64,000 nucleotides of DNA from Buchnera aphidicola str. Ua (Uroleucon ambrosiae) (GCF_000225465.1 NC_017259.1:434001-498000); one strand, 5' to 3'; positions 50,870-62,628 are shown, counted from the stretch's first letter. The notes: generated by a model from the letters alone, not told the origin. Made by a program: numbers and translations.

Positions 50870-51836
50870 ATGAAATATACTGAATTTGAAATTATTGTAA
50901 ATTTTTTTTGAACGTAATCAAAAACAAGATTCTCATGAAATTATAAAGGAATCAGAGATGATGGTCTGATCATTAAAATAGCAGATGATGATGTTCTTGA
51001 AATTAGTACTAATACTTTAGTTAAAGGTCTCATTTTTTTTAAAAATATATCTCCTAATGATTTAGCATATAAAACAGCAGCAGTGAATCTTAATGATATT
51101 GCTGCTATGGATGCTTATTTCAAAATGGATAACACTATCTATCACAATACCTAAAGATCAAAGTCTCTGGTTAAAAAAAATTTAATAATAGTTTTTTTTG
51201 ATGTTTTAGATAAATATAATATACGATTAATCGGTAGTGATATACATTGTAATCCATTAAGCATTACTTTAAGTATTGATGGATTATTAAAAAAAATACT
51301 GAACTATTAAGAAGTAATGCTAAAATAGGAGATCGTATTTATGTTACTAGTACTCTTGGAGAGAGTGAAACTAGATTATTTTGTTGACAAAAAAATTATA
51401 TTAAAAATATAAAAATAAAAAATTATTTCATTAAAAACATCTACATCCTATACCAAGAATTTATAAAGGAATCTATCTTAAAAAAAATACTAATTCAGAA
51501 ATTAATATATCCGATGGACTAATTTCTGATTTAGGTTATATACTTAAAAAAGTAAATGTGGAGCAAATATTAATTTAAATAAATTATGTATTTCGCCTAT
51601 GTGAACGAATAACTTTAAACATCAATATTGTTTAAATTTGGAATGCAATATAGAAGAAGATTATAAACTATATTGTAAAATTCAACAAAAAATAAATTAA
51701 TTACATAAATTTATGCAAAATTCTCTATTAATTGTACGTGTATTAGGCATATGAAATCAATAAAAACTGGTTTAAATTTATTTTAAAATCAAAAAAAATA
51801 TTTTTTGAAAATAAAAATTTTAATCATTTTAATTAA
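50870..51836 (+). pseudogene. thiL: thiL pseudogene (thiamine-monophosphate kinase)
   Basis: Broken by several frameshifts and stops but still readable in pieces. From the ATG at 50870, KYTEFEII (E. coli GEFSLIA), then a shifted frame with EISTNTLVKG and DLAYKTAAVNLNDIAAM (E. coli STDTLVAG, DLAYKALAVNLSDLAAM). Next come IRLIGSD and PLSITLSIDG (E. coli QLIGGD, PLSMTLGIHG), YVTSTLGES and a possible end NFNHF. ThiL phosphorylates thiamine monophosphate to the active diphosphate. With many independent lesions it cannot encode a working enzyme, so thiamine diphosphate must come from another source or gene. Confidence 0.93.
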
Positions 51837-51872
51837 AAATTTTACAAATACACCTAACATAAGTTGATTAAA

Positions 51873-52316
51873 ATGAACGATATATTTTATATGAAAAAAG
51901 CAATTGAAATTAGTCAATTAGGAGAATTTACTACTTCACCTAATCCTAATGTCGGATGTGTGATTGTAAAAAATAATCATATTATAGGAGAAGGATGGCA
52001 TCAACAACCAGGAGATAATCATGCAGAAATTAATGCATTAGAAATGGCTGGAACGGAAGCAAAAGGCAGTACTGTTTATATAACATTAGAGCCATGTAAT
52101 TATTTTGGAAAAACTCCTCCTTGTTGTAATGCATTAGTAAAAGCTGGTATACATCGCGCAATTATATCAAATATTGATCCTAATCCAAAAGTATCTGGAA
52201 AAGGTGTTTTATATTTAAAAAAACATGGTATTTTAGTAAAAACAGGTTTATTATCTCAAGAATCAAAAAAATATAATAAAGGTTTTTTTAAAAGAATGAA
52301 AACTGGTTTACCATGA
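51873..52316 (+). CDS. ribD1: RibD deaminase domain (diaminohydroxyphosphoribosylaminopyrimidine deaminase)
   Basis: First half of RibD: it deaminates the pyrimidine intermediate of riboflavin synthesis. The zinc site is HAEINALE near residue 47 and LEPCNYFGKTPPCC near 72-85, with the N-terminal TTSPNPNVGCV also typical. The ATG at 51873 aligns with the E. coli N-terminus; an upstream TTG at 51864 is less likely. The frame ends at TGA (52314-52316) and resumes in the same frame with the reductase half, so one in-frame stop splits the E. coli-type fusion. The TGA replaces an aromatic position (Tyr in E. coli). Confidence 0.95.
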   Translation: MNDIFYMKKAIEISQLGEFTTSPNPNVGCVIVKNNHIIGEGWHQQPGDNHAEINALEMAGTEAKGSTVYITLEPCNYFGKTPPCCNALVKAGIHRAIISNIDPNPKVSGKGVLYLKKHGILVKTGLLSQESKKYNKGFFKRMKTGLP

Positions 52317-52334
52317 ACACAACTTAAATTAGCG

Positions 52335-52985
52335 ATGTCAATAGATGGCAGAATAGCTACTAAAAATGGTGAAAGTAAATGGATTACTTCAAAATATGCA
52401 CGTCAAGATGTTCAAGTATTTCGAGCGAAAAGTTCAGCTATTTTAAGTAGTAGTTCAACTATTATCACTGATAATCCATTATTAAATATACGATATCAAG
52501 AACTAGATGATAAAACATTATCTATCATTCCTAAAAAAATATTTCAAAATCCGATTAGAATTATTTTAGATAGTCAAAATCGTGTTCAACCATTTCATAA
52601 AATCATTCAAACAAAAGGAGATATTTGGTTAATAAGATTAAAACGCGATCAAAATATATGGCCTAAAAACATAAAACAAATCATAATAGAAGAGCATCAA
52701 AAAAAAATTAATATCAATGCTCTTTTAAAATTTTTAGGAGAATCTAAGATAAATAATATTTGGATAGAAGCAGGTAGTCAATTATCAGGATTTTTATTAA
52801 AAAATAATTTAATAGATGAATTAATTATATATGTCGCACCTAAACTATTAGGACATGAATCTAAACCATTATGCATAATTCATAAAAACTTGAAATTATC
52901 TAATTCTCTTCAATTTGAATTTCAAGACATTCGACAAATAGGACCTGATATAAGATTAATATTATCTCCTAAAAATTCCATATAA
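52335..52985 (+). CDS. ribD2: RibD reductase domain (5-amino-6-ribosylamino uracil reductase)
   Basis: Second half of RibD, reducing the ribosyl side chain with [24 protein letters not shown] at the N-terminus, DSQNRVQP near 78 and [11 protein letters not shown] near 175 are conserved with E. coli RibD. The likely start is the ATG at 52335, 18 bases after the ribD1 stop; it would lack the short TQLKLA segment that lies between the stop and the ATG. No clear ribosome site was seen, so reinitiation after ribD1 or readthrough of the UGA are both possible. Confidence 0.92.
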   Translation: MSIDGRIATKNGESKWITSKYARQDVQVFRAKSSAILSSSSTIITDNPLLNIRYQELDDKTLSIIPKKIFQNPIRIILDSQNRVQPFHKIIQTKGDIWLIRLKRDQNIWPKNIKQIIIEEHQKKININALLKFLGESKINNIWIEAGSQLSGFLLKNNLIDELIIYVAPKLLGHESKPLCIIHKNLKLSNSLQFEFQDIRQIGPDIRLILSPKNSI

Positions 52986-53018
52986 ATATATAAAAAAAAT
53001 AAGAGAAAATTATAATCT

Positions 53019-53450
53019 ATGAAACCCGCTTATCGACGAAAAGCACGTGCATGTGCCTTACAAATGCTATATTCCTGGGAAATTTCTCATAATAATATAA
53101 AAGAAAGTGCTATTCAATTTTTAAAAGAAATTAATAAAAAAAACATTGATATATCATATTTTTATGAATTAATTATTGGCGTTACATGTCATTATCAAAA
53201 TATAGATAATCTAATAAAACCATATTTATTTAGATCTTTAAAAGAATTAGGACATATTGAAAAAGCTATTCTAAGAATTGCATTCTATGAATTATATAAT
53301 AGAAAAGATATACCTTACAAAGTATCTATAAATGAAGGCATTGAATTAGCTAAACTATTTGGTTCTGAAGATAGTCATAAATTTATTAATGGAGTATTAG
53401 ACAAAGTTGCGTGTAAAATGGGATACACAACACAAATCAAATATAGTTAG
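53019..53450 (+). CDS. nusB: Transcription antitermination factor NusB
   Basis: Binds boxA RNA with S10 in rRNA antitermination. The N-terminal [16 protein letters not shown] and the C-terminal [26 protein letters not shown] are the family signatures. The 143 residues match E. coli (139). It is the last plus-strand gene before convergent dxs, with 36 bases between them and no clear hairpin. Confidence 0.96.
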   Translation: MKPAYRRKARACALQMLYSWEISHNNIKESAIQFLKEINKKNIDISYFYELIIGVTCHYQNIDNLIKPYLFRSLKELGHIEKAILRIAFYELYNRKDIPYKVSINEGIELAKLFGSEDSHKFINGVLDKVACKMGYTTQIKYS

Positions 53451-53486
53451 ATTAATGTTTTATTGAATATGTAATTGTATTTATTA

Positions 53487-55313
53487 TTATGTTAACCAAC
53501 AAAAAATTTGTTTATAGATACCTTCTGCATCTAATTGATAATCATGTCTAATTTCTTCTTGAGACCCTTGGGGAATAAAAACATCAGGTAAACCAATATT
53601 CAAAACAGGTAAACAAATTTTATTAATCATAATTAATTCATTTACAGCACTACCAGCACCACCAGAAATTACACCTTCTTCAAGAGTAATAAAAAATTTA
53701 TGTTTAGATGATAAATTTAAGATCATATTTGTATCTAAAGGTTTGACAAAACGCATATCAACTAATGTTGCATTTAAATTATTTGCAGCAAAAAAAGCAT
53801 TTTGTAATAAAGTACCAAAATTTAAAATTGCTATTTTTTTTCCATATCTTTTTATTAAAGATTTTCCTAATGGCATAATATTCATTGGCGTTAATAATGT
53901 TCCAATACCATTACCTTTAGGATATCTTACCACGCACGGACCTTTTTGATACATATAACCAGTATATAACATTTGACGACACTCATTTTCATTACTAGGT
54001 GTCATAATGACTATACCAGGAATACATCTTAAATAAGCTAAATCAAATATACCTTGATGAGTTGCTCCATCATTCCCAACAATTCCTCCTCGATCTATAG
54101 CAAATAATACAGATAATTTTTGTAAAGCTACATCATGTATAATTTGATCATATGCTCTTTGTAAAAAGGTCGAATAAATCGCAACAACTGGTTTATAACC
54201 GCTAATTGCTAAACCTGCTGCAAAAGTCACAGCATGCTGTTCTGCAATAGCAACATCAAAATATTGTTGTGGAAAGAGACGAGAAAACTTTAACATACCA
54301 GAACCTTCACACATTGCAGGAGTGATCGCTATTAATTTTTTATCAAATTGAGCTATCTCACATAACCAAGCACCAAAAATGTCTGAATAACTTATAGTTT
54401 TTTTAGGAGATAATTTATTATTTACAGAAATCGAATGCCATTTAATAGGATCTAACTCTGCTGGAAGATAACCTTTACCTTTTTTAGTTATTAGATGCAA
54501 CATATAAGTATCTTGTGTACTTTTAATATTTTTTAACATTCTAATAATAGAAAAAACATTATGACCATCAAATGGACCTAAATATTTAAAACCTAAATGA
54601 GAAAATATTGAATTGAAATAACAATGAAGATTTTTAATCTTATTAGATTTAATAGATAATTGTTTATTAAGCTTATGAAATTTTATTTGATCTCTTGAAT
54701 ATTGTGTTGTATTGCTTAATATTTTAAGATGAGAAGCAAGAGCTCCAACATTTTTAGAAATAGACATTTGATTATCATTTAATATTACTAAAAAATCAGA
54801 TTTAATTACTCCAGCATGATTCATCGCTTCAAATGCCATACCTGCAGTAATAGCTCCATCACCAATAACACACACTGTTTTTCTATTTCTTCCTTCTTTT
54901 CTTGCTGCAATAGACATTCCTAATCCTGCACTAATAGAAGTAGAAGAATGACCTACACTTAAAACATCATACTCACTTTCATCGCGACAGGGAAAAGAAT
55001 GCAATCCATTTTTTTTTCTAATACTATTAATTCTATCTATTCTTCCAGTTAATATTTTATGAGGATATGCTTGATGTCCTATATCCCATAATAAATTATC
55101 AAAAGGAGTATTATAAGTATAATGCAGCGCAACAGTTATTTCAATTACACCTAAACCAGAAGCAAAATGTCCTTGCGCTATAGTTGCAATATCTAATAAG
55201 TATTGACGTAGTTCAGAACACAATTGTGGTAGTTCTTCAATCCGTAAAAGTCGTAAATTTTTTACTGAATTAGCAAATGACAAAAGAGGATATTTTTTAA
55301 GATTGACATTCAT
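53487..55313 (-). CDS. dxs: 1-deoxy-D-xylulose-5-phosphate synthase
   Basis: First step of the MEP isoprenoid pathway: joins pyruvate and glyceraldehyde 3-phosphate with TPP. The active-site His is in [11 protein letters not shown] near 80; the TPP motif is [18 protein letters not shown] near 150; [15 protein letters not shown] near 405 and the C-terminal PQGSQEEIR are intact. The 608 residues match E. coli (620). It depends on thiamine diphosphate, although thiL in this window is dead. It follows ispA by 12 bases. Confidence 0.98.
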   Translation of the reverse strand: MNVNLKKYPLLSFANSVKNLRLLRIEELPQLCSELRQYLLDIATIAQGHFASGLGVIEITVALHYTYNTPFDNLLWDIGHQAYPHKILTGRIDRINSIRKKNGLHSFPCRDESEYDVLSVGHSSTSISAGLGMSIAARKEGRNRKTVCVIGDGAITAGMAFEAMNHAGVIKSDFLVILNDNQMSISKNVGALASHLKILSNTTQYSRDQIKFHKLNKQLSIKSNKIKNLHCYFNSIFSHLGFKYLGPFDGHNVFSIIRMLKNIKSTQDTYMLHLITKKGKGYLPAELDPIKWHSISVNNKLSPKKTISYSDIFGAWLCEIAQFDKKLIAITPAMCEGSGMLKFSRLFPQQYFDVAIAEQHAVTFAAGLAISGYKPVVAIYSTFLQRAYDQIIHDVALQKLSVLFAIDRGGIVGNDGATHQGIFDLAYLRCIPGIVIMTPSNENECRQMLYTGYMYQKGPCVVRYPKGNGIGTLLTPMNIMPLGKSLIKRYGKKIAILNFGTLLQNAFFAANNLNATLVDMRFVKPLDTNMILNLSSKHKFFITLEEGVISGGAGSAVNELIMINKICLPVLNIGLPDVFIPQGSQEEIRHDYQLDAEGIYKQIFCWLT

Positions 55314-55325
55314 TAGGTGCTCATA

Positions 55326-56200
55326 TTAAATTAATTCAACAGATTGAATAATAAAATTTATTAATTGTTCTAATATACTTGTATCAAAAGATTTTTTTTT
55401 TAAATAATTGAGTGCTAAAAATGATTTTTTATATAATTCTTTTATTTTTATTTTTGAAGCTTCTAAACCTACTATAGTTGGATAAGTATGCTTTTTAATA
55501 ATTAAATCATTTTTGATATCTAATATATCATCTTGAATTTGAAATGCTAAACCAAGAGAAATCGAAAAAAAATCTAAAATTGATAAAATCGATTTAGAAA
55601 AACTATTTGAAGAAAAATATGTTAAACGAACAGCAGTACGCATTAAAAATGCAGTTTTATATAAATTAATCATATTTAATTGAGACAAATTAACTATTTT
55701 TTTTTTTTTAATTGTAAATCTAACATTTGACCTATACACATACCTGATGAACCAATAGAATACGACAATTCAGAAATCATTTTTATACGTTTCATATTAG
55801 ATACATGAGGCATAAAACTATTTGATAAAATATTAAATGCAAGACTTTGTAAGGAATCTCCAGCTAATAAAGCAATATCTTCACCATATTTTATATGACA
55901 AGAATTTTTACCTCTTCTAAAATTATCATTGTCCATACATGGCAAATCATCATGTATTAAAGAATATGAATGGACACATTCAATCACTGCAGATATGACA
56001 TCTAATGTTATTAGATGACTTTTAAACATATGACCAGTTGCATATACTAAAGATGAACGCAACCTTTTACTACCTGAAAATAAACTATATTGGATTGCTT
56101 TTAAAAGATCTGATTTTTTAAAAGATAAACCTTGTAATATATAATATAATTTTTTATTAATGCGATATTGATATATTTTATGTAATTTTAAAAAAGTCAT
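55326..56200 (-). CDS. ispA: Farnesyl diphosphate synthase, frame interrupted at an A13 run
   Basis: Condenses isopentenyl and dimethylallyl diphosphates to farnesyl diphosphate, needed by cyoE and for undecaprenyl carriers. The first aspartate-rich motif is DDLPCMD (near 85) in the 5' frame (from 56200), and the second is QDDILD in the 3' frame (ending 55326). The frames meet at 13 consecutive A on the coding strand (T13 at 55697-55709 on the plus strand). Gain of one A or loss of two joins them into 290-291 residues (E. coli 299). All catalytic motifs on both sides are intact, so slippage during transcription may restore some product. No other lesion is seen. Confidence 0.9.
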
Positions 56201-56282
56201 GTATAAAAACCTAAGAAATATATATTGAAAAAAATTGTAATATATATTTTTATGAAATAATTATAATTATACTATAAAAAAG

Positions 56283-57442
56283 CTATTTTTTACAAAAAAA
56301 ACTAAAAAAATACCATATTAACACTATAAATATTTGAAACAAACAGATTTGAAACATATTTAAAAAACTATAAATCCATCCACTAAAAATACCTCCAAAA
56401 GCAATTCCTAAAAATTGACTAGTCGAATAAATACTCATAGCGCTACCTTTATAATTTTTAGATATATTATTACCTATATTTGAAGGTAAAAAAACTTCAA
56501 GAAAATTAAAAGATATAAAAAAAATCTGTAAAGAAATTATCAACCAAAAAAAATAACTATGTGCTAATAAAAAAATAAATTCTGAAAAAAAAATCAAAAA
56601 AATAGAAATTTCAATAATATTTTTTAAAAAAAATCTATTTTTACAGTATAAAATAAATATACATAAGATTAAAAAAGAAATTGATATCGTATACAAATAA
56701 ATTTTCCAATGATCGTTAAATAAATAACCTAATATTTCTAACTGATTAGGAATAATCATAAAATTCATCATTAAAATAAAATGTAAAAAAAATATACCCA
56801 TATATGATCTAAAAAAAATTTTATTCAAGAAAAGTTTTAATATTTTTTTATGTGATAAGCGTATGGTTTGTTTTTTGATTTTATTAGTTTTTGAAAAAGG
56901 AATCAGAAAAAAAACTATTACTATACAAATTATAGATAAACATGATGATATCCAAAAAATTGAAAAAAATCCAAAATTTTGGATAATTAAAGGTCCAGAA
57001 ATCATAGAAATCAAAAAAGAAATAGCAAAACTAACACCAATAGCTGCAATAGATTTAACTCGATGTTCTTCACGTATAAAATCTGATAAAAAAGCCATAC
57101 ATACACCAGATATAGCACCTGAACCTTGTAAGAATCTACCAATTATTAAACCCCAAATTGAATGAATATTAGCAGATATAAGATTACCAATAAAAAAAAC
57201 AAGAAGACCGATTAAAATTATTGTTTTTCGATTAAATTGATCAGATAAAATTCCAAATGGAATTTGAAATAACACTTGAGCAAAACCATATATTCCGATT
57301 GATAAACCAATTAAAAATTTATTTCCATCATCTAAATACATACCATATTTACTTAAAACTGGTAACACCATAAACATTCCTAGCATTCGTAAAAAAAAAT
57401 TGCACAAAAACTTAATGTAACTTGTAATTCTAAAAAATTCAT
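56283..57442 (-). pseudogene. yajR: YajR-type MFS transporter, frameshifted at a T9 run near its start
   Basis: Twelve-segment major-facilitator transporter; RMLGMFMVLPVL, GIYGFAQVLFQIPFGILSD and STSQFLGIAFGG are YajR hallmarks. The ATG at 57442 has a strong GAGG ribosome site and starts MNFLELQVTLSFCAIFF, but a T9 tract (A9 at 57391-57399 on the plus strand) shifts the frame and a stop follows. One extra T joins it to the long frame, which by itself has only a TTG start at 57407. The repaired product is 386 residues; E. coli YajR (454) has an extra C-terminal YAM domain that is absent here. It may be made by slippage or from the internal TTG. Substrate unknown. Confidence 0.8.
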
Positions 57443-57507
57443 TTTATAATCCTCACAATTTAATATTTTTTAATATAAAACTAATCTTATATAAACATAA
57501 AAAATAC

Positions 57508-57843
57508 ATGAATAACAATAATAAAATATATCAAAAAATTGAAAAAGATTCAGAAGGATATTTAAAAAAAACTGAAGATTGGAATACAGAAATAGCAAAA
57601 ATAATTGCACAAAAAGAAAATATTAATCTTCGTTCAGACCATTGGAAAATAATAATTTTTATACGAAATTTTTATTTGCAATTTAAACTCACACCATCAA
57701 TGAGAATGTTAATTAAAAGTATCAAATACAAGATGAATCACTCTGAAATAAACAGTATTTATCTATTTAAACTTTTTCCTAAAGGTCCAGCTAGACAAGC
57801 CAGTAAAATTGCAGGTATACCCAGACCAAATAAATGTTTATAA
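57508..57843 (+). CDS. tusE: Sulfurtransferase TusE (DsrC family)
   Basis: Accepts sulfur from TusBCD and hands it to MnmA for 2-thiouridine at the tRNA wobble base. EKDSEGYLKKTEDW at the N-terminus, FYLQFKLTPSMRML in the middle and FPKGPARQASKIAGIPRPNKCL at the end match E. coli TusE. The sulfur-carrying Cys is next to last, as in the family. The 111 residues match E. coli (109). The divergent yajR start is 65 bases upstream. Confidence 0.96.
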   Translation: MNNNNKIYQKIEKDSEGYLKKTEDWNTEIAKIIAQKENINLRSDHWKIIIFIRNFYLQFKLTPSMRMLIKSIKYKMNHSEINSIYLFKLFPKGPARQASKIAGIPRPNKCL

Positions 57844-57869
57844 AAAACAACAATATCAATAACTGAAAA

Positions 57870-58745
57870 TTATTCAATCAAAATAAATTCAAAATATCTA
57901 TCTATAGATATTAAAAAATTAAAAATAACAATAACTACAATAGAACAAAAAAATAATTGATATGAATTTATTGAACAGTATTTTTTTTTCAAACTACAAT
58001 AAGATAAAAATAACCAATAAAAATTAATTATAGAAAATAAAAATAAAAAAATATAACTCAGATATCCTAAAAAAGTTAACAACGAACTAAAACAAGTAAA
58101 AGCAAGAATATAAAAAAAAATATGCTTTTTCGTTGTCATAACACCTTTTACTACAGAGAAAATAGGAATATTAGCATTTTTGTAATCTATTTTTCTAAAA
58201 ATAGCAATAGAATAAAAATGAGACATTTGCCAAAATATTAAAATAATAAATAATAATATTGAACATAAATCAATTTTATTAGATATTGCAACATAACCAA
58301 TCATAGAAGGAGTAGAACCTGAAAAACTTCCAATAAATGTTGAATAAATTGATTTACGTTTGTATATCCATGTGTATAAAAAAACATAAACAAAAAACCC
58401 AAAAATTGATATAAACATTGATAAATAATTTACTAATAAACCAAGTATAACAATACCTAATATTCCTAAAACAATTGAAAATATTAAAGCAGATTGGCAA
58501 GAAATTAGATTTTTTGATAATACTCGATCACTTGTACGTTTCATTTTTTGATCTATATCACGATCAATTACATTATTACATACACAAGCAGAAGCTATAA
58601 CTAAAGATCCGCCTAAAATTGTATATACAAACAAAAAAATATCAAAATTAAACAAACGAGATGCAAATAAAAAACTACCTATTACTAAAATAAGATTGCC
58701 AATGACAATTTTAGGTTTAACTATCTCTAAGTAATATTTAAACAT
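57870..58745 (-). CDS. cyoE: Heme O synthase (protoheme IX farnesyltransferase)
   Basis: Membrane prenyltransferase that adds farnesyl to heme b to form the heme O of cytochrome bo3. The allylic-diphosphate motif [12 protein letters not shown] is near residue 70; [14 protein letters not shown] near 185 is the second conserved loop. It has multiple membrane segments. The ATG at 58745, directly after the cyoD stop, gives 291 residues (E. coli 296) and matches the E. coli start better than one at 58760. Its substrate comes from IspA. Confidence 0.95.
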   Translation of the reverse strand: MFKYYLEIVKPKIVIGNLILVIGSFLFASRLFNFDIFLFVYTILGGSLVIASACVCNNVIDRDIDQKMKRTSDRVLSKNLISCQSALIFSIVLGILGIVILGLLVNYLSMFISIFGFFVYVFLYTWIYKRKSIYSTFIGSFSGSTPSMIGYVAISNKIDLCSILLFIILIFWQMSHFYSIAIFRKIDYKNANIPIFSVVKGVMTTKKHIFFYILAFTCFSSLLTFLGYLSYIFLFLFSIINFYWLFLSYCSLKKKYCSINSYQLFFCSIVVIVIFNFLISIDRYFEFILIE

Positions 58746-58746
58746 A

Positions 58747-59088
58747 TTAATTATATGCATATTTTATGGTGTGATAATTATAATGATTTAAATGATGCAT
58801 AATCCATGTAGAACCAAATACAATAATAAAAATAATTATTATGACAAATAATAAACTAATCACATTCCATTTTTTTTCTTCAGAAAAATTTAAGTGCAAA
58901 AAGTATATAAAATGCACAAATATTTGGATAATAGCACAAAGTAAACAAATAATATAATTTGTGTTACTGGAAAAAATTTTATTTATAACAAGTAAAAATG
59001 GAACAATAGTCAAAATAAAAGAAAACAAAAAACCTAAAAAATACGATTTTATATTTGTATCAATCTTTGATTTAATATCACAACACAT
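58747..59088 (-). CDS. cyoD: Cytochrome bo3 ubiquinol oxidase subunit IV
   Basis: Small subunit needed for assembly of the oxidase. Three membrane segments are visible, with [13 protein letters not shown] and [11 protein letters not shown] conserved. Its ATG at 59088 shares one base with the cyoC stop (TAATG), giving 113 residues (E. coli 109); a start at 59154 would run 66 bases back into cyoC. cyoE begins one base after its end. Confidence 0.93.
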   Translation of the reverse strand: MCCDIKSKIDTNIKSYFLGFLFSFILTIVPFLLVINKIFSSNTNYIICLLCAIIQIFVHFIYFLHLNFSEEKKWNVISLLFVIIIIFIIVFGSTWIMHHLNHYNYHTIKYAYN

Positions 59089-59708
59089 TATATACATCCA
59101 TTGAGGTAGATAAAAGTAAAAATACAAATCCATATAATATCTAAAAAATGCCAAAAAATATTAAAACATAAAATACGAGTATAAATAATATTAGTTAAAC
59201 CTAACTTTTGAATTTGATAAAGAATTGATAATATTAATATTAGTCCAAAAAAAATATGAATTCCATGCATTCCTACAAGAGTAAAAAAAATAGAAAATAA
59301 TGCATGTTGATTAGGACCTAAATTATCTATTATAAGTTTGTAAAATTCATAAATTTCTAAAAATATAAACATTAATCCCAAACAAAAAGTAAGAATTAAA
59401 TACAAAAAAAGCATATTAATTTTGTTTTTATACATCGAAGTGACAGTTAAACCAGATGATAAAGAACTTAATAATAATAGAAATGTTTCTAACAACACAT
59501 AAGATAAATTAAATATTTTATTGCTAATAATATTTATATCTATGTTTGAAGAAATTATAGCATAAATAGAAAATAAAACTGCAAACATAATGCAGTCACT
59601 CATTAAATATATCCATAAACCAAATAATTTATTATTTTCTGATTTTTTATTTGAAATATTATCTGAGCGAAAATTGAACATTATTTTATTATTGTCATAT
59701 TTTATCAT
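59088..59708 (-). CDS. cyoC: Cytochrome bo3 ubiquinol oxidase subunit III
   Basis: Five-helix subunit beside the catalytic subunit. [19 protein letters not shown] near residue 28, EIYEFYKLI and [10 protein letters not shown], and the C-terminal [14 protein letters not shown] are conserved. The 206 residues match E. coli (204). The start overlaps the cyoB stop by four bases (ATGA), a coupling arrangement. Confidence 0.97.
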   Translation of the reverse strand: MIKYDNNKIMFNFRSDNISNKKSENNKLFGLWIYLMSDCIMFAVLFSIYAIISSNIDINIISNKIFNLSYVLLETFLLLLSSLSSGLTVTSMYKNKINMLFLYLILTFCLGLMFIFLEIYEFYKLIIDNLGPNQHALFSIFFTLVGMHGIHIFFGLILILSILYQIQKLGLTNIIYTRILCFNIFWHFLDIIWICIFTFIYLNGCI

Positions 59709-61696
59709 TGCAAACCTGCTTTTTGAATATTTTTAAAATTTTTATTTTCAATTTTTTTTATATCTTCTATGGATATAGTATATTCTGTATCTTCATTGAG
59801 ACTATGTTTAATTAAACTAATAACAATAGAAATACAAGATAAAACACATAACCAAGTAATATGCCAAACAGCTGCAAAACCAAATAATAAAGAAAATATA
59901 CTAATTAAAAAACCTAATCCAGTATTTTTTGGCATATGAATTGTATGATAATTAATACTTGACATCATTTTTTTATTATTTTTACTGCTATTTTTGGTCT
60001 CCCAAAAATCATCTCTACATTTTACTTGAGGAATAATAGCAAAATTATATAATGGAGCTGGTGAAGAAGTAGACCATTCTAATGTTCTTCCATTCCAAGG
60101 ATCACCAGTTAGATCTAAATTATATTTACGATCTCTTATTGAAACAAAAAATTGAATTATTTGACATACAATACCAATACCTATAAATATAGCTCCAATA
60201 GCAGCAATACATAATAATTTATGAAATTCTGGATTAATATCTTGACTTAAACGACGAGTCATACCCATTAAACCTAAAAAATATAACGGTATAAATGCCA
60301 ACAAGAAACCTATAATCCAAAACCAGAACGCACATTTTCCCCATTTTTCATTTAAAATAAATCCAAATAACTTTGGAAACCAATAATTAATTCCAGCAAA
60401 ACAACCAAAAACAACACCACCAATAATTACATTATGAAAATGCGCAACCAAAAATAAACTATTATGTAAAATAAAATCAGCTGGAGGAACTGATAAAAGA
60501 ACACCAGTCATACCACCAATAGAAAAAGTAACTAAAAAACCTAATGTCCATAAAATAGAAGAATGTATATATATACGTCCTTGATACATCGTAAAAAGCC
60601 AATTAAAAATTTTTACACCAGTAGGAATAGCTATAATCATTGTCGTAATACCAAAAAAAGAATTGATATTTGCTCCTGCTCCCATAGTAAAAAAATGATG
60701 CAGCCAAACAATAAACGATAAAATAGTAATTGATAATGTAGCCCAAACTAAAGATATATATCCAAATAAACTTTTTCTTGAAAAAGTCGGTACTATTTCT
60801 GAAAATATACCAAATGCTGGTAGAACTAAAATATATACTTCTGGATGCCCCCAAATCCATATTAAATTGACATACATCATTGCATTTCCACCTAAGTCAT
60901 TAGTAAAAAAATGAAAATCTAAATAACGATCTAAGGTTAATAGTATCAAAGTAATAGTTAACACAGGAAATGAAATGACTATTAGAATATTAGTGCATAA
61001 AGCAGTCCAAGTAAAAACTGGCATTTTAAAAAAAGACATACCTGGTGCTCGCATATTTAAAATTGTTACTAAAAAATTAATACCTGTTAAAGTTGTTCCA
61101 ACACCAGATATTTGCAAGCTCCAAATCCAGTAATCTACTCCTACACCTGAACTATACTTAATACCAGATAGTGGAGGATAGGCTAACCAACCTGTTTGAG
61201 CGAACTCACCAATTCCTAAAGATAAAGTTAATAATACAGCACTACTTGCATTTAACCAAAAACTTAAATTATTCAGAAATGGAAATGCTACATCACGCGC
61301 TCCAATTTGTAATGGTATTACTAAATTCATTAAACCGATAACAAGAGGCATAGCTACAAAAAAAATCATTATTACACCATGAGCTGTAAATATCTGATCA
61401 TAATGATGTGGCGGTAAAAATCCTTTGTATCCTGCTGATGAAATGACCTGTTGAGTACGCATTAAAATTGCATCAACAAAACCACGAAATAACATTACAA
61501 AAGCTAGGATGCAATACATAATAGATATTTTTTTATGATCTACTGTAGTAAACCATTCAGACCATAAATATCTCCATTTTTTATAATAAGTAATAGTTGA
61601 TGCAAGACATAATGACACTAAAATAATAGCAATATATGTTACCATAATAATGGGTTCATCATATGGTATAGAATTTAATGTTAATTTTCCAAACAT
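59705..61696 (-). CDS. cyoB: Cytochrome bo3 ubiquinol oxidase subunit I (heme-copper subunit)
   Basis: Catalytic proton-pumping subunit that reduces O2 with electrons from ubiquinol. It has exactly the E. coli length, 663 residues. Heme and copper ligands are visible: His in FTAHGVIM (near 106), [12 protein letters not shown] (near 284), LHHFF (near 333) and [12 protein letters not shown] (near 419-421). The cross-linked Tyr lies in HPEVY. It overlaps cyoA by 16 bases and cyoC by four, so the operon is tightly coupled. Confidence 0.98.
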   Translation of the reverse strand: MFGKLTLNSIPYDEPIIMVTYIAIILVSLCLASTITYYKKWRYLWSEWFTTVDHKKISIMYCILAFVMLFRGFVDAILMRTQQVISSAGYKGFLPPHHYDQIFTAHGVIMIFFVAMPLVIGLMNLVIPLQIGARDVAFPFLNNLSFWLNASSAVLLTLSLGIGEFAQTGWLAYPPLSGIKYSSGVGVDYWIWSLQISGVGTTLTGINFLVTILNMRAPGMSFFKMPVFTWTALCTNILIVISFPVLTITLILLTLDRYLDFHFFTNDLGGNAMMYVNLIWIWGHPEVYILVLPAFGIFSEIVPTFSRKSLFGYISLVWATLSITILSFIVWLHHFFTMGAGANINSFFGITTMIIAIPTGVKIFNWLFTMYQGRIYIHSSILWTLGFLVTFSIGGMTGVLLSVPPADFILHNSLFLVAHFHNVIIGGVVFGCFAGINYWFPKLFGFILNEKWGKCAFWFWIIGFLLAFIPLYFLGLMGMTRRLSQDINPEFHKLLCIAAIGAIFIGIGIVCQIIQFFVSIRDRKYNLDLTGDPWNGRTLEWSTSSPAPLYNFAIIPQVKCRDDFWETKNSSKNNKKMMSSINYHTIHMPKNTGLGFLISIFSLLFGFAAVWHITWLCVLSCISIVISLIKHSLNEDTEYTISIEDIKKIENKNFKNIQKAGLQ

Positions 61697-62628
61697 GATT
61701 CTATTTCTCCAAACTTAATACTTTCATTTATTTTTTTATATTCAGTATTTTTATCTAAGATTTTAAAATTTTTTATACGATATTGATTAACAATTTGATT
61801 AAATAATCTTTTTTTAACATTGGAGAAATATTCTATAGAATAATTATCATTTGGTATAGATAGAATATTAAAATCTTTTATTGTATTTAATGTTTTAGAT
61901 GATGTTTTTATTTTTTTTACCCACTCTAAAAAATCAGCATGATTCAAAACAGATATAGCTGTAAATTTCATATTAGAAAAACCTTTTCCACTATAATTCG
62001 ATGATATACCTTGATGCTTACCTGAGTAATTCGCAATTAAATTTAATTTTGTTATCATTCCAGGCATAGCATATATTTGACTACCTAAATCCGGAATAAA
62101 AAAAGCATTCATAACAGATTTTGAAGTAATACGAAAAATGATAGGTCGATTAACAGGGAACATAATTTCATTAATAGTAGCAATATGATAATCTGGATAA
62201 ATAAATAACCATTTCCAATCTAAAGCAACTACATCTATTTTAATAGGATCATGAATAGAAATAATAGATTTTTTTGGTTCTAATACATGTGTATTATTCC
62301 AAGCTAAAAAAGCTAAAAAAGAAACGATAACAATTGGTATTGTCCATATTACTATTTCTATTTTTTTTGAATCTGACCAATTCGGTCGATATATCTGATT
62401 AGTATTAGTTGAGCGGTATTTAAAAGCAAAATATATTGTCATAAAAATAACAGGAATAATAATAAATAACATCATGACAAATGATATTAATATTAATGAG
62501 TATTCTTGTATGGCAATAGATCCACTAGGATGCAATATTATACTGCTACATCCATTTAGAAAAAAAAATACTACTATTAATGATAATACTCTAAAAAATT
62601 TAGTATAAATATTACTTAAACATATCAT
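61681..62628 (-). CDS. cyoA: Cytochrome bo3 ubiquinol oxidase subunit II (lipoprotein)
   Basis: Subunit II of the oxidase; the quinol type lacks the CuA site. The signal peptide ends in a lipobox LNGC with Cys27 as the likely lipidation site, a substrate for Lgt in this window. Two membrane segments follow, then a cupredoxin-like domain with [12 protein letters not shown] and the ENYSGKH-like ANYSGKHQG. The 315 residues match E. coli. It is first in the cyoABCDE operon; the 230-base gap to divergent bolA should carry its promoter, which I could not place. It overlaps cyoB by 16 bases. Confidence 0.97.
   Translation of the reverse strand: MICLSNIYTKFFRVLSLIVVFFFLNGCSSIILHPSGSIAIQEYSLILISFVMMLFIIIPVIFMTIYFAFKYRSTNTNQIYRPNWSDSKKIEIVIWTIPIVIVSFLAFLAWNNTHVLEPKKSIISIHDPIKIDVVALDWKWLFIYPDYHIATINEIMFPVNRPIIFRITSKSVMNAFFIPDLGSQIYAMPGMITKLNLIANYSGKHQGISSNYSGKGFSNMKFTAISVLNHADFLEWVKKIKTSSKTLNTIKDFNILSIPNDNYSIEYFSNVKKRLFNQIVNQYRIKNFKILDKNTEYKKINESIKFGEIESCLEN

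Noticed and set aside
60603..60860. Short minus-strand frame within cyoB in another phase
   Set aside because: The cyoB frame matches the family over its whole length here, so the other frame is a by-product.
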